A stretch of DNA of 25,280 bases from assembly GCA_031254455.1 (NCBI GenBank), contig JAIRUI010000127.1, positions 1-25,280 of the forward strand. The letters run 5' to 3'. The notes below the pieces were generated by a model. That model saw only the letters and a program-made list of their open reading frames with translations. It was not told the origin of the DNA and did no database searches. This DNA comes from Chitinispirillales bacterium. Its GTDB lineage: Bacteria; Fibrobacterota; Chitinivibrionia; Chitinivibrionales; Chitinivibrionaceae. How positions within the stretch are numbered: the stretch's first letter is position 1; each line of letters begins with the position of its first letter. The position numbers and the translations under genes are program-made. This document shows, in pieces, positions 12,985 to 22,251 of the stretch.

Positions 12985-14784
12985 TTACACTCTTTCCGCC
13001 GGCAATTCAAAAATAACCCGCCAACCGTTATTTTTTGCTTCCGAAACAAATTTAAAATTATTCCCGTAAATTTCTTCCAAACGTTGTACAATATATTTAT
13101 TTCCGGTTCCCGTCGCCACCCGATTTTGCGAATGGTTATTTTCGCCGTTGTTCTCCAAATTAATGATAATCTTTTGCGCTTGCCTTGTGACGCTCAAATC
13201 AAAAGTTCCCGTATCTTTCTTCACAAACCCGTGTGTAAGCCCATTCTCCAAAGCCGTATGCACAATCAGCGGCGGAATCGTTATTCCTTCTATATCGCCT
13301 GAGATTTTAAGTTTAATATTCTTTTCGCGCCGTAAATTCATAACTTTTAGATGGGCTCTGCAAAGCGAAACCTCTTCGGAAAGTGAAATAATTTTTTTTT
13401 GAGAAAATGACATTAAAAGCCGCAGCTCTTTGGATAATTCGTTAACTAATTTGACGGCGATTTTTGGATCTTCTTCTATCCAGGCGACTATGGTGTTTAA
13501 AGAATTAAGTAAAAAATGCGGGTGGATATTGTTTTTTAAAAGTTCCAATTCCAAACGAGTGTTTTTAATTTCGATCAACGATTTTTTTCCCATTTCTTCC
13601 CAGAAAAATCTTCCCATAGTTATCGTGATAAACGCTGAAAGCAAAGCAAATCCCAGCGAACTGATATTAATTTGTTTGAGTATTATGGAAAATACAATAC
13701 AAAGCCAGAAAATTATAAGTCCGATTGTGATTGTTTTAGCGCCTTTTTCTTTCTTAAATAACGCTTCCAAAGCGATTCCTACGGACGTTATAGCCGAGAA
13801 TGAAGTGAAAATTTCATTCGCACTGCCCAAAAACGCAAGCGTTGAAATCGGCGAAATATCATAAATAGCAAGCCGTGGAAGCATAACGGCTATTGTACTG
13901 ACCGCAAAAAATATCGACGACTTTAATATTAAGCGCTTCGCATTAAAAAGTCGTAATAAATACGTAGGCAAAAGCCATATAAGTCCGATTTCAAAAGCGT
14001 CGTTTAGCAGTGCAATCAAATAATAATGTTCAAGGTTCGTCTGATAGTACATCACAAAAATCGGCACAAAAACATGTCCGCAGCAACAAAGTGAAAACAT
14101 CGCATAAGTAACGTGCGCTCTGACATGAAGCGATTTCGCTATAAAAATAATGTTGAAAAGCGCGGTAATAAAAAAGATTCCGATAAGCGCCGCAGAATAC
14201 GCAATCGTTTTGGAGATGTGAGAAATAACGTTTTCCAAAGTTCCGATTTTGGGATTCTCGGCGATAAATCCCGAAATAGCGCTGAAATTTGAGATTCGGA
14301 TAGCCAAAGTATGCTCTCCGGCAGAAAAAAATTGTTGCGGAATAACGAAAATTCCGGCGCTATTTCCAATTCTTTCCCCTGTTTCTTTTTTGGCTAATGC
14401 CATTTTGTAATCGCCGATTTTTCCGTTTTCGCCTATTTTTGTACCATCCCAATAAATTTCATAGGCCGAAATTACCGTCGGAATAAAAATAGCCGCTTTT
14501 TCGTAATCTAAAATATCCTGTGTAATAAAGATTTTAGTCCGAAACCATCTGATTCCTTTTGCACCGTACTTATCCGCTTTCCATAATCCGATGATTTTTT
14601 TGTCATGCCATTCGCCGTCGTCGTATCGCGGACTTGCAAAATCCGCTCCAAACGAGTTGTCCGAATAACCGCATTTCCAAATATTTATATCGGTCAGCGT
14701 ATTTTTCTTAAAAGAATATTGCGGTGACGCGTTTGGAATCGTACAAAAAAATAAAACCGTAAAAAAAGCAATTATTTTATGCAT
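12985..14784 (-). CDS. LytS-type sensor histidine kinase with 7TM sensor
   Basis: The product is 599 residues. A signal peptide (MHKIIAFFTVLFFCTIPNAS) precedes a periplasmic jelly-roll, galactose-binding-like domain (about 25-185; note GIRWFRTKIFI and YEIYWDGTKIGENG). About seven membrane spans follow (around 195-395), the 7TMR-DISM layout. The cytoplasmic kinase has NNIHPHFLLNSLN with the phosphoacceptor His421 or, more exactly, the family's HPHF block, the N-box HTALENGLTHGF and a G-box GTGNKYIVQRL. This is the His_kinase (PF06580) family that partners LytTR regulators. The sensor domain suggests that a carbohydrate or another periplasmic ligand is read. Its start overlaps the Wzz-like gene by eight bases, so expression is coupled. 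Confidence 0.9.
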   Translation of the reverse strand: MHKIIAFFTVLFFCTIPNASPQYSFKKNTLTDINIWKCGYSDNSFGADFASPRYDDGEWHDKKIIGLWKADKYGAKGIRWFRTKIFITQDILDYEKAAIFIPTVISAYEIYWDGTKIGENGKIGDYKMALAKKETGERIGNSAGIFVIPQQFFSAGEHTLAIRISNFSAISGFIAENPKIGTLENVISHISKTIAYSAALIGIFFITALFNIIFIAKSLHVRAHVTYAMFSLCCCGHVFVPIFVMYYQTNLEHYYLIALLNDAFEIGLIWLLPTYLLRLFNAKRLILKSSIFFAVSTIAVMLPRLAIYDISPISTLAFLGSANEIFTSFSAITSVGIALEALFKKEKGAKTITIGLIIFWLCIVFSIILKQINISSLGFALLSAFITITMGRFFWEEMGKKSLIEIKNTRLELELLKNNIHPHFLLNSLNTIVAWIEEDPKIAVKLVNELSKELRLLMSFSQKKIISLSEEVSLCRAHLKVMNLRREKNIKLKISGDIEGITIPPLIVHTALENGLTHGFVKKDTGTFDLSVTRQAQKIIINLENNGENNHSQNRVATGTGNKYIVQRLEEIYGNNFKFVSEAKNNGWRVIFELPAERV

Positions 14785-15823
14785 TTCTTATTGATATTAT
14801 CCATTCTTTCATAAAAACGATAAAAATTCCGGCAAAAATCCCTGCAAAAATTCCGATTAATATCAATAATTTTCTGTTAGGTTCCGACGGATAAAGCGGG
14901 TAATCGGCTTCTTTTATCACTTCAAACGCCGGTGTTTCTTTCTTCTCGTCGATTTTCGCCAATTCTAATTGTTTTATAAGCTCAGCGTAAACGCTTGCTT
15001 TCAGAACGACTTCACGCTGAAGCCGCTCGCCTTCGAGAATTACGGACGGTGATTGTGCGGCAAGGTTTTTTTCTTTAAAACCGACCAAATACGATTCGGC
15101 GCGGTTTAAACTCATTCTTGCGTCCGCCACTCGTTCTTCAACAAATTCTCTCTTTTCTTTTCCGCGGTTCAAATAATCGCTTTCAATATATTTTTTTAAA
15201 TATTCAATCAAATATTCATGAATCGAATAAGCGAGCGACGGGTTTTGGAAACGGGTTTTTATTTCAATAGTTCCTTTTACTTTGTCCTTTTCAATTGACA
15301 TGAATTTTCCCTTTTTGCTTCTCAGCTTATTGATTTGAGCCATCTTATACTTATATTCCCAATTAGGCGCTGTGGTATCAGGATTTCTGAACTTCCAATA
15401 TTCGGCAAGTGTCAAAGTATCGTATATAAACGGCTCTTTTTTCTTAATTTCTTCTTTTGTCTGCAATCTTTGGACAATCCATTCACGCTCTATTATTTTT
15501 TCGCAGAATGAGGTATTCTCGACAAGCAAGTCCACATAATTTATCAAATTTACGTCGCTTCCGCCCGTTGGAATGTTTATTCCCGCCATAGCGGCGAGTC
15601 CTGCCATTTGTCCTGCTTCGCCTGACGATCTCTTAGCTGCCACAGCGACGGCGGCTGCGACGTATTGATCAGGTAAAACTATCGCCCACACCGCTATAAC
15701 GGCTGAAATAGCCGCTGTAACGAGCGTAACAATCATCCAATTCTTTAAAACGACCAAAACCAGTTCACGCAAATCAATTTCGTCTTCTCGGTTAAATTGC
15801 TCCGCCGTCATTTCATTTTCCAT
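14777..15823 (-). CDS. Wzz-like polysaccharide co-polymerase / chain-length protein
   Basis: The product is 348 residues. The start at ATG 15823 has AAAGGA upstream. It has the typical Wzz plan: a cytoplasmic N-terminus (EDEIDLRELVLVVLKN), a first span (about 29-51), a large periplasmic, helix-rich domain with probable coiled coil (KREFVEERVADARMSLNRAE), a proline-rich approach (PLYPSEPNRK) and a second span with glycines (LIGIFAGIFAGIFIVF, about 325-340). Such proteins set the length of O-antigen, capsule or exopolysaccharide chains. No cytoplasmic tyrosine-kinase domain is present, and no other polysaccharide gene is nearby. It is the first gene of the operon and is followed by an overlapping sensor kinase, an unusual partner. 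Confidence 0.82.
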   Translation of the reverse strand: MENEMTAEQFNREDEIDLRELVLVVLKNWMIVTLVTAAISAVIAVWAIVLPDQYVAAAVAVAAKRSSGEAGQMAGLAAMAGINIPTGGSDVNLINYVDLLVENTSFCEKIIEREWIVQRLQTKEEIKKKEPFIYDTLTLAEYWKFRNPDTTAPNWEYKYKMAQINKLRSKKGKFMSIEKDKVKGTIEIKTRFQNPSLAYSIHEYLIEYLKKYIESDYLNRGKEKREFVEERVADARMSLNRAESYLVGFKEKNLAAQSPSVILEGERLQREVVLKASVYAELIKQLELAKIDEKKETPAFEVIKEADYPLYPSEPNRKLLILIGIFAGIFAGIFIVFMKEWIISIRNA

Positions 15824-15921
15824 ATTTTATCCTTTTCTTTCAAGATTTTATCTTAAAATAATAAATGCTATTATTTGCCACATGGTAAATAATATTTTAT
15901 CGGCAAAAGAAAAGAGGAAAA
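15824..15921. promoter_or_regulatory. Divergent intergenic region for the wzz-like and msbA-like genes
   Basis: These 98 bases separate two outward-facing starts, so both promoters should lie here. The stretch is AT-rich; no convincing -35/-10 pair could be assigned. Only the ribosome sites are clear: AAAGGA for the leftward gene and GAGG (near 15912) for the rightward one. Confidence 0.45.
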
Positions 15922-17787
15922 ATGACAGACGACAGAAAAAACAATCCAACAAGTATGTACTCCCGCACTTTACATTATATGCGCCCTTATTGGTGGCTTT
16001 TTATTATTTCGTTTATATCCGCGCTTGCTGTTGTACTTTTTCAAGGAATTTCCGGATGGTTTCTGGGTACGTTGCCAAGCGTCCTTTTTTCAGACGGCGC
16101 TTCCGTTTTATTGTGCGAAAAACCGCCGTTTTCAATTTCTAATATTAACGAATGGCTGAAATATCACGGTAATTTGCTTTTTTCAATAAATAAATCATTG
16201 CCGCTTTTGGTTTGGGTCAGTATAATCATAGCGATTGCTTTTACCGTAAAAAATATTTTTTTATATATAAACAACATTAGTACCGGACTTTTAAATTTTT
16301 CTACCGCCCGCGATATGCGAAACGATCTTTTCGGTCATATTCTTAAACTCCCTACTTCGTTTTACGATCAAAGTAAGAGTGGAAGTTTAATGGCTATAAT
16401 GGTTAACGATTTAAATTTGATAAATTCGACGATTTCCAATTCTTTAGGATCGCTTCTTATGGAGCCGCTTAAACTTTTGGGTTATATAGCCATGCTTTTT
16501 ATAATAAACGCTAAACTTACGCTTATACTGTTCGTGGTTTATCCCGTTTTAATTTTAGTGATATTAAAAATCGGAAATACCGTTAAAAAACGTTCGCGAA
16601 AAAATTTGGCGAGTTTTGATGAAATGGTATCGCGTATTACGGAAGTGATAGGCGGAGTCCGGGCGGTAAAAATGTTCAATATGGCGCAGGAAGAAAACAC
16701 GAAGTTTAAGAAAATAAGCGACAGACTCCGTAAAAATCAGTTCAGACAGAAAATTACGGGCGACATGCTTTCCCCGCTTACGGAAACGCTTGCGTTCTAT
16801 TTAATCGGCGGACTTTTAATTTTGGGCGGAAACGAAATTATTAGCGGAGAAGGAAACTTTTCGGCAGAGGATTTTACGCGCTTTTTGGTATTTATGTTCG
16901 CTTCATATCAACCGTTAAAGACGCTTGGGAATATAAATTCCAACATTCAAGCGGCTGTCGCCGCCGCTCAAAGAGTTTTCAAAGTTTTTGATTCCCCAAT
17001 CGAAAAAATTAAGGTTTTGGATAGAAGAAACATTCCGCAATTTAACGATAATATATCTTTCAATAACGTTTCTTTTGCTTATGAAAGTGCGAAGAATGCG
17101 GTTGTTCTGGACGATTTGTCGTTTACGGTAAAAAAAGGGGATACTATCGCTCTGGTAGGCGGAAGCGGGGCGGGGAAGTCCACGATTTTGGACATAATTC
17201 CGCGATTTTACGAGATAGACGGCGGCGAGATAACCCTTGACGGAAAGAACATTTCCGATTTTGAATTGACACAATACCGAGAACTTTTCAGTATCGTGTC
17301 GCAAGAAACAATTTTATTTAACGCGTCAATCAAAGAAAACATAGCATACGGTAAAATAGGCGCAAGCGATGAAGAAATTATTAAAGCGGCAAAATTTGCA
17401 AACGCATATTCTTTTATTGTGGCGGCGCCGCAAAGTTTTGACACTATGGTCGGCGAGCGCGGAGTCGCATTAAGCGGCGGACAAAAACAGCGGATAGCGA
17501 TAGCCAGAGCGATTTTACGCAACAGTCAAATTTTAATTTTGGACGAAGCCACGTCTGCGCTTGATACGGAATCCGAATCTCTTGTTCAGGAAGCGCTTTC
17601 GTACTTAATGAAAGGAAGAACTACTTTTGTTGCGGCGCATCGGCTTTCCACGATACGCTCGGCTGATACTATTTTAGTCCTTGAAAAAGGAAAATTGGTC
17701 GAAAGCGGAAACCACGAAGAATTACTTGCAAAAGGCGGACGTTACAATTATTTGCATTCAATCCAGTTCAGTGGAAAAAAATCATAA
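15922..17787 (+). CDS. MsbA-like ABC exporter (fused membrane and ATPase domains)
   Basis: The product is 621 residues. The start at ATG 15922 has AGAGGA six bases upstream. The membrane domain (about 20-350) has six spans with a roughly 60-residue extracytoplasmic insert after span 1 (LPSVLFSDGASVLLCEKPPF). The ATPase domain has Walker A GGSGAGKST, a Q-loop (VSQETILFNASIKENIAYG), signature LSGGQKQR, Walker B ILILDEATSALD and switch His in AAHRLSTI. It works as a homodimer. The best match by character is the lipid A/lipid flippase MsbA, but related exporters for peptides or drugs look alike. Its last six bases overlap the end of the convergent TPR-like gene. Confidence 0.85.
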   Translation: MTDDRKNNPTSMYSRTLHYMRPYWWLFIISFISALAVVLFQGISGWFLGTLPSVLFSDGASVLLCEKPPFSISNINEWLKYHGNLLFSINKSLPLLVWVSIIIAIAFTVKNIFLYINNISTGLLNFSTARDMRNDLFGHILKLPTSFYDQSKSGSLMAIMVNDLNLINSTISNSLGSLLMEPLKLLGYIAMLFIINAKLTLILFVVYPVLILVILKIGNTVKKRSRKNLASFDEMVSRITEVIGGVRAVKMFNMAQEENTKFKKISDRLRKNQFRQKITGDMLSPLTETLAFYLIGGLLILGGNEIISGEGNFSAEDFTRFLVFMFASYQPLKTLGNINSNIQAAVAAAQRVFKVFDSPIEKIKVLDRRNIPQFNDNISFNNVSFAYESAKNAVVLDDLSFTVKKGDTIALVGGSGAGKSTILDIIPRFYEIDGGEITLDGKNISDFELTQYRELFSIVSQETILFNASIKENIAYGKIGASDEEIIKAAKFANAYSFIVAAPQSFDTMVGERGVALSGGQKQRIAIARAILRNSQILILDEATSALDTESESLVQEALSYLMKGRTTFVAAHRLSTIRSADTILVLEKGKLVESGNHEELLAKGGRYNYLHSIQFSGKKS

Positions 17788-18741
17788 TTTTTTGCATTTG
17801 TCGGCGTACTTTTTTATAGTTTCCAAATGTTTTTTTACCCAATAGGTTTTTTTTGTATCTTGCGGAATATATTGAATTTCACGCATCACGGAACTTGCAA
17901 TTTCGCATGCGTAGTCTTTCTTGTTTTCCAAATCCGCCGCAAAAATCATCGCCCGCCGCGCCGACAAAATATCGGAATAGTTTTTTGGGATTCTTTTCTC
18001 CGACAGGTTAAGCAATTTTTGGGAAGAAGACACTATTTCCTCAATATCTTTTTTATCGACGGAAATCGCTTGATACGCGCGAATCATCATAGTATTTGTC
18101 GAATATTTTTCGAAAAATTCATCAAATATTTTTTTCGCTTCGCTCCATAATTTTTGTTCTTGTAACACCCAAATGTAAGATAGATACATTTTTTGTGACA
18201 TTTCATCGTCGGCGGAAAGTGATTTTCGTAATTTTTCCAATACGTTTTTAAGTTTCTCGTAATTTTTCGGCGATTTGTTAAAAAGCGTAATTTTGTAATA
18301 TTCGGTCAGTGCAAGTGCGAAATTCGCCTCGTTTGAATATTTGGTGTTCAGTAATTTTTTCCAATTTTTTTGCGAGTCGTTCGCTTTGGAAAGTCCTTGT
18401 AAATATGCGCCTCTTTTTATGTGAATTGTGCTTAACATCCCGTTTAAAACCGCCGTTCTGTAAAACAAAAGCGTCGTGTCTTTGATAACGGAATTTTCAA
18501 CAATCGCTTTTTCGCAGATATTTAGCGTTTTTCCCCCGTTTTCTGTTTCATACGCTTCGTAATCGACAAGCTTTGAGTACTCTACTAAAGCGGTAAAAAA
18601 TGAACTGTCGGGATTTTTTAAGTTTCTATAGATGTATTTTTGCGCCGATTCATATTCTTGCATTAAAATAAAATCGTTTATTATTTCATTGTTTTTCGCC
18701 GAAACAAAACATATAAAAAACAAGATAAAAAAACGCGTCAA
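17782..18741 (-). CDS. Secreted TPR-like repeat protein
   Basis: The product is 319 residues, starting at TTG 18741, only one base after the stop of the upstream phosphoglucosamine mutase gene, so it is probably translated by coupling. A signal peptide (LTRFFILFFICFVSA) is followed by an all-helical chain with TPR-like pairs: YESAQKYIYRNLKNPDSSFF, KMYLSYIWVLQEQKLWSEAK and KIFDEFFEKYSTNTMMIRAY. The end is lysine-rich (KKYADKCKKL). TPR proteins scaffold complexes; here it is likely periplasmic. The specific role is unknown. It overlaps the 3' end of the ABC exporter gene by six bases tail to tail. Confidence 0.68.
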   Translation of the reverse strand: MTRFFILFFICFVSAKNNEIINDFILMQEYESAQKYIYRNLKNPDSSFFTALVEYSKLVDYEAYETENGGKTLNICEKAIVENSVIKDTTLLFYRTAVLNGMLSTIHIKRGAYLQGLSKANDSQKNWKKLLNTKYSNEANFALALTEYYKITLFNKSPKNYEKLKNVLEKLRKSLSADDEMSQKMYLSYIWVLQEQKLWSEAKKIFDEFFEKYSTNTMMIRAYQAISVDKKDIEEIVSSSQKLLNLSEKRIPKNYSDILSARRAMIFAADLENKKDYACEIASSVMREIQYIPQDTKKTYWVKKHLETIKKYADKCKKL

Positions 18742-18742
18742 G

Positions 18743-20089
18743 TCATACTTCTTTCATAACCATTTCGGCAAGTTCTTTCGCTTTCGCTTCCGTATTCGCT
18801 TCGGCGTAAATTCGCATTATCGGTTCGGTATTGGACGAACGGATGTGAACCCATCCGTCGTTATATATAATTTTTAATCCGTCCCGTGCGTCTATTTTTT
18901 CCGTTGCAAAAATTTTCGTCAATTTATTCAAAATTTCATCAGGATTTAAGCCTGTCGTAGATATTTTTTCTTTAACTATAGGATATTCTTTGTAGAGTGA
19001 TGTGAGTTGAGTAAGTTTTTTTTTGTTTTTCGCCATACATTCGATAATCAACGCAAGTCCGACGAGCCCGTCGCGAACCATAGATACCGCCGGATAGATT
19101 ACTCCTCCGTTACCTTCGCCGCCAAGCGCAAGGTTGTTTTCTCGAATTGCGTCAACAACATTAGCCTCTCCTATTTTTGTCCTGATAACGTTGACTCCGA
19201 AACTTTTTGCTACATCGTCAATCGCCATCGAAGTAGATAAATTTGTCGCTACGTCGGTTTTTTTCTCCGGTAAAACGTCCATCATCGACAACGCTAAAGT
19301 CATTTCTTCGCAAATCGGCTCGCCGTTTTCACCCATTGTTACAAGTCTGTCTCCGTCCGGATCAAATGCAAATCCTCCCCAGAAATTTTTTTTGGATTTG
19401 AGCAAATTCTGTAGTTCCAAAAGGTGCGCCGGACGCGGTTCGGGATTGTGCACGAAATCACCGTCCAATTTACAATTTATTCCTTCGTATTCTACTCCTA
19501 AAGCCGATAACAATTGTGCGAACGAGGCGCTTGCCGCACCGTTTATTGCGTCTACGGCTATTTTAATCTTTGACTTTTTTATTAAATCGACATCGACATT
19601 TTTTAAAATCGCGTCTATATGCGCCGACACAGCCGTTTTTTCAACTTTTTTGGGAGAAGTCGGAAATTTTTCAAATTCCGCATCAGATAAAAAGTTCCCT
19701 TTTTCGTATTCATAATATAAATCTCGGCTCTCGACGGCGTTAAAAAGTCGTCCGCTGAAATGAACCGGCTTATATCCGTTATACGGATGCGGATTGTGGC
19801 TTGCGGTAATTATTATTCCTGTCGCCGCTTCAAAATATTTAGTCGCAAAACAAGTGGTAGGCGTAGTCGCAATTCCTATGGAAACCGGCTCTTTGTTCGC
19901 CGCGAAAATTCCCTGACAAATCGCTTTTTCAATATCTTCGCCGGACGGACGCGTGTCACGTCCGATAATTACTTTCTTTCCGATTGATGATTTTGCTTGA
20001 ATGTACGCAACCGCCCGTAGTAGCTCAAGCGACAAATCGTCGCCGACTTTTCCTCTGATTCCTGAAACCGACATTATTGCTTTTTTCAA
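18743..20089 (-). CDS. glmM: Phosphoglucosamine mutase (GlmM-type phosphohexomutase)
   Basis: The product is 448 residues. All four active-site loops of the alpha-D-phosphohexomutase family are present: the phosphoserine loop TASHNPHPYNGYK (Ser97), the metal loop FDPDGDR (Asp243, 245, 247), the sugar loop GGEGNGG (323-329) and the phosphate-binding loop RSSNTEPIMRI (from 417). The N-terminus SVSGIRGKVG is typical. The GEGNGG wording and the length fit the phosphoglucosamine mutase group, which converts glucosamine-6-phosphate to glucosamine-1-phosphate for UDP-GlcNAc, peptidoglycan and lipopolysaccharide. A phosphomannomutase or phosphoglucomutase role cannot be excluded from sequence alone. 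It is transcribed leftward, divergent from RNase E/G, with the secreted TPR-like gene coupled behind it. Confidence 0.85.
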   Translation of the reverse strand: MKKAIMSVSGIRGKVGDDLSLELLRAVAYIQAKSSIGKKVIIGRDTRPSGEDIEKAICQGIFAANKEPVSIGIATTPTTCFATKYFEAATGIIITASHNPHPYNGYKPVHFSGRLFNAVESRDLYYEYEKGNFLSDAEFEKFPTSPKKVEKTAVSAHIDAILKNVDVDLIKKSKIKIAVDAINGAASASFAQLLSALGVEYEGINCKLDGDFVHNPEPRPAHLLELQNLLKSKKNFWGGFAFDPDGDRLVTMGENGEPICEEMTLALSMMDVLPEKKTDVATNLSTSMAIDDVAKSFGVNVIRTKIGEANVVDAIRENNLALGGEGNGGVIYPAVSMVRDGLVGLALIIECMAKNKKKLTQLTSLYKEYPIVKEKISTTGLNPDEILNKLTKIFATEKIDARDGLKIIYNDGWVHIRSSNTEPIMRIYAEANTEAKAKELAEMVMKEV

Positions 20090-20126
20090 AAAAAGCTCCT
20101 TTAATAATAATAAAGAAAATACGATA

Positions 20127-20159
20127 TTGACAAAATAAAAAACAAAATTAATTTATATA
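20127..20159 (+). promoter_or_regulatory. Possible promoter for the RNase E/G-L21-L27 operon
   Basis: A consensus TTGACA at 20127-20132 is followed by TTTATA (20152-20157, 19-bp spacer) or TATATA (20154-20159, 21-bp spacer) in the 166-bp divergent gap before the RNase gene. The -35 is perfect but the spacing is longer than ideal, so the match is only suggestive. Confidence 0.35.
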
Positions 20160-20255
20160 AAATTCAACGTTAAATTTTATTACATCCGGCGTTTCGACAT
20201 TTATTATTTTATATAGTTTTTTGGTTTGTTTCATTATTAAAGAAAGCAAATTTTA

Positions 20256-21830
20256 ATGGAAAAGAAATTGTTGTTTAGTTCAACGGCGACTCAAAAAAGA
20301 GTGGCCGTCCTTGAAGATAACGCTGTCGTTGAATATATTATAGAGCAGCCGGATAATTGCAGAGCGCTTGGAAATATATATAGAGGAAGGGTGGAAAATA
20401 TAGTTCCCAGCATACAGTCCGCGTTCATCGACATCGGACTTGAAAAAAATGCTTTTTTAAACGTCGCCGACATAGAAACCGCTATAGTTCCGGATTTTAG
20501 TGAAGATGAAGATACGGAAAATACGAATGAAAGTGAAGAAGCGAAAGATACGAGTAAAGGCGAAGATGTAGATGAAAGCGAAGATGTAGATATAGAAAAT
20601 TGTTACGCCATTGAAAATCTTATTCAAGAAGGTCAGGAACTGTTAGTTCAAGTTTCCAAAGAACCGATAGGCGATAAATGTCCTAAAGTCACTACGAAAA
20701 TCTCTATCGCCGGAAGATTTTTAGTTTTAGTGCCGGATTCTAAAAATATAGGCGTTTCCAAGAAAAGCGACGAGAGAAAAAAACGTAAACGTCTGCAAAG
20801 AGCGCTAAAAGCGATGCTTCCTGAAAATATGGGGTGTATAATTAGAACCATTGGTCTTGACGTCGATGAAGAATTGATATATAACGAATTGAAACTTCTT
20901 GTAGGAGAATGGGAACTCATTCAGCAAAGATCGCTTGAAAGCGATGATCAGCGTCTTCTTTACAAAGAACAGAATGTTACGACTCAGGCGATTCGCGATT
21001 TGTTTTCAAAGGACGTTAAAGAGGTTATTGTCGATGACGCGGACGATTATAAAGAAATTGTTTCGTATTTGACGAAAATTGCGCCGGAAATGAACAATCG
21101 AGTTACTCTTTACACTCATAACGTTCCGATTTTTGACTTTTATAATATCGAAAGAGATTTAGACAAGTCGCTTAGACGCAAAGTTTGGTTAAAGAGCGGC
21201 GGATATTTGTTTTTTGACAAAACGGAGGCGTTGCTTGCCATTGACGTAAATTCAGGACGAAATAATTCCGAAAGCAATCTTGAAGATACGGTCTTTGCGA
21301 CTAATATGGAAGCGGCGAAAGAAATCGCCCGTCAATTGCGTTTGCGTGATATCGGCGGAATCATAGTCGTTGATTTTATTGATATGAAAAAAGCGGAAAA
21401 TCGCGTGGCTCTCCAAAAAAGAATGCACGAATTGCTCAAAAACGATTCTACCGTAACCGATTGTTCCGACTTGTCGCGATTCGGGCTTATTGAAATGACG
21501 CGTAAAAGGGTGCGTCCGGGAATAAATGAACTCATGACGGAAATTTGTCCTTCGTGTTATGGGTTGGGACGGGTCTTTTCTACAAAAACGATAGCGTCGA
21601 AAATTGACAGATGGCTGCACAGAGCGCAGGCGGATAATATAACATCGCCGGTAAAAATTCTGGTTTCCCAGCCAATGTTTGAATACATAAAAAGAAACGA
21701 TTTGTGCAAACAGTTCGGAAACGACTACAACGTAAATCTTCGTTTTGAAATTTCCTCACGTTTGGAACAGGATGAATTTGAAATATATATAGCGGGCCAA
21801 AGTGAACATATAACTGAAAAACATTTGTAG
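20256..21830 (+). CDS. rng: Ribonuclease E/G
   Basis: The product is 524 residues. An S1-type RNA-binding domain is at the N-terminus (GNIYRGRVENIVPSIQSAFI), split by a roughly 40-residue acidic insertion (about 80-115, DEDTENTNESEEAKD and similar). The catalytic domain has the metal-binding Asp330 in AIDVNSGR and Asp373 in VVDFIDM, plus RFGLIEMTRKR. The zinc link is CPSC (Cys431, 434), used for dimer assembly. Length and the lack of a long C-terminal scaffold point to the RNase G form, which processes rRNA 5' ends and decays mRNA. It is followed after 91 bases by L21 and L27, a gene order seen in several phyla. The ribosome site is weak (AAAGAAAG). Confidence 0.92.
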   Translation: MEKKLLFSSTATQKRVAVLEDNAVVEYIIEQPDNCRALGNIYRGRVENIVPSIQSAFIDIGLEKNAFLNVADIETAIVPDFSEDEDTENTNESEEAKDTSKGEDVDESEDVDIENCYAIENLIQEGQELLVQVSKEPIGDKCPKVTTKISIAGRFLVLVPDSKNIGVSKKSDERKKRKRLQRALKAMLPENMGCIIRTIGLDVDEELIYNELKLLVGEWELIQQRSLESDDQRLLYKEQNVTTQAIRDLFSKDVKEVIVDDADDYKEIVSYLTKIAPEMNNRVTLYTHNVPIFDFYNIERDLDKSLRRKVWLKSGGYLFFDKTEALLAIDVNSGRNNSESNLEDTVFATNMEAAKEIARQLRLRDIGGIIVVDFIDMKKAENRVALQKRMHELLKNDSTVTDCSDLSRFGLIEMTRKRVRPGINELMTEICPSCYGLGRVFSTKTIASKIDRWLHRAQADNITSPVKILVSQPMFEYIKRNDLCKQFGNDYNVNLRFEISSRLEQDEFEIYIAGQSEHITEKHL

Positions 21831-21840
21831 GTATTGATTT

Positions 21841-21858
21841 TTGCCGCGGCAATATAAT
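21841..21858 (+). promoter_or_regulatory. Palindrome and TATAAT box before the L21 gene
   Basis: TTGCCGCGGCAA at 21841-21852 is a perfect 12-bp palindrome, unusually GC-rich for the area, directly followed by TATAAT at 21853-21858. No good -35 lies at 16-18 bases, so a promoter with an operator or activator site is possible but unproven. The L21 start is 64 bases downstream. Confidence 0.35.
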
Positions 21859-21921
21859 ATATTCAATGTTGTTTTTGTTTAAGATGAATTGATTTTATTG
21901 GTTTAAGGAGAAATTAAAGTT

Positions 21922-22236
21922 ATGGTTTCGGTAGTAAAACAGGGTGGATTTCAGTATAAAGTGGCTGAAGGCGAGTTGTTGAATATTCCGCTTGTAGAAG
22001 GTAAAATCGGAGAGGAAATTACTTTAGAATCCGTTCTTCTTGTGAGCGACGGAGTAAAAACGACGGTTGGTACGCCGGATATTAAAGGTGCGGTTGTTAA
22101 AGCCGAAATAGTGGAACATGGGCGGACTAAAAAGATTCTGGTCGTAAAAAAACACAGAAGAAAAGACTACCAGAGAAGAAACGGACATCGTCAGGATTTT
22201 ACTAAGATTAAAATTATTTCAATTAACGCAGCTTAA
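21922..22236 (+). CDS. rplU: 50S ribosomal protein L21
   Basis: The product is 104 residues, the usual L21 length. It starts MVSVVKQGGFQYKVAEGELL and has the conserved GAVVKAEIVEHGRTKKILVV and KKHRRKDYQRRNGHRQDFT blocks that contact 23S rRNA. AAGGAG is at 21906-21911. It is directly followed by L27 (15-base gap), the near-universal pairing. Confidence 0.97.
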   Translation: MVSVVKQGGFQYKVAEGELLNIPLVEGKIGEEITLESVLLVSDGVKTTVGTPDIKGAVVKAEIVEHGRTKKILVVKKHRRKDYQRRNGHRQDFTKIKIISINAA

Positions 22237-22251
22237 TTAAGGAGATTTTCA

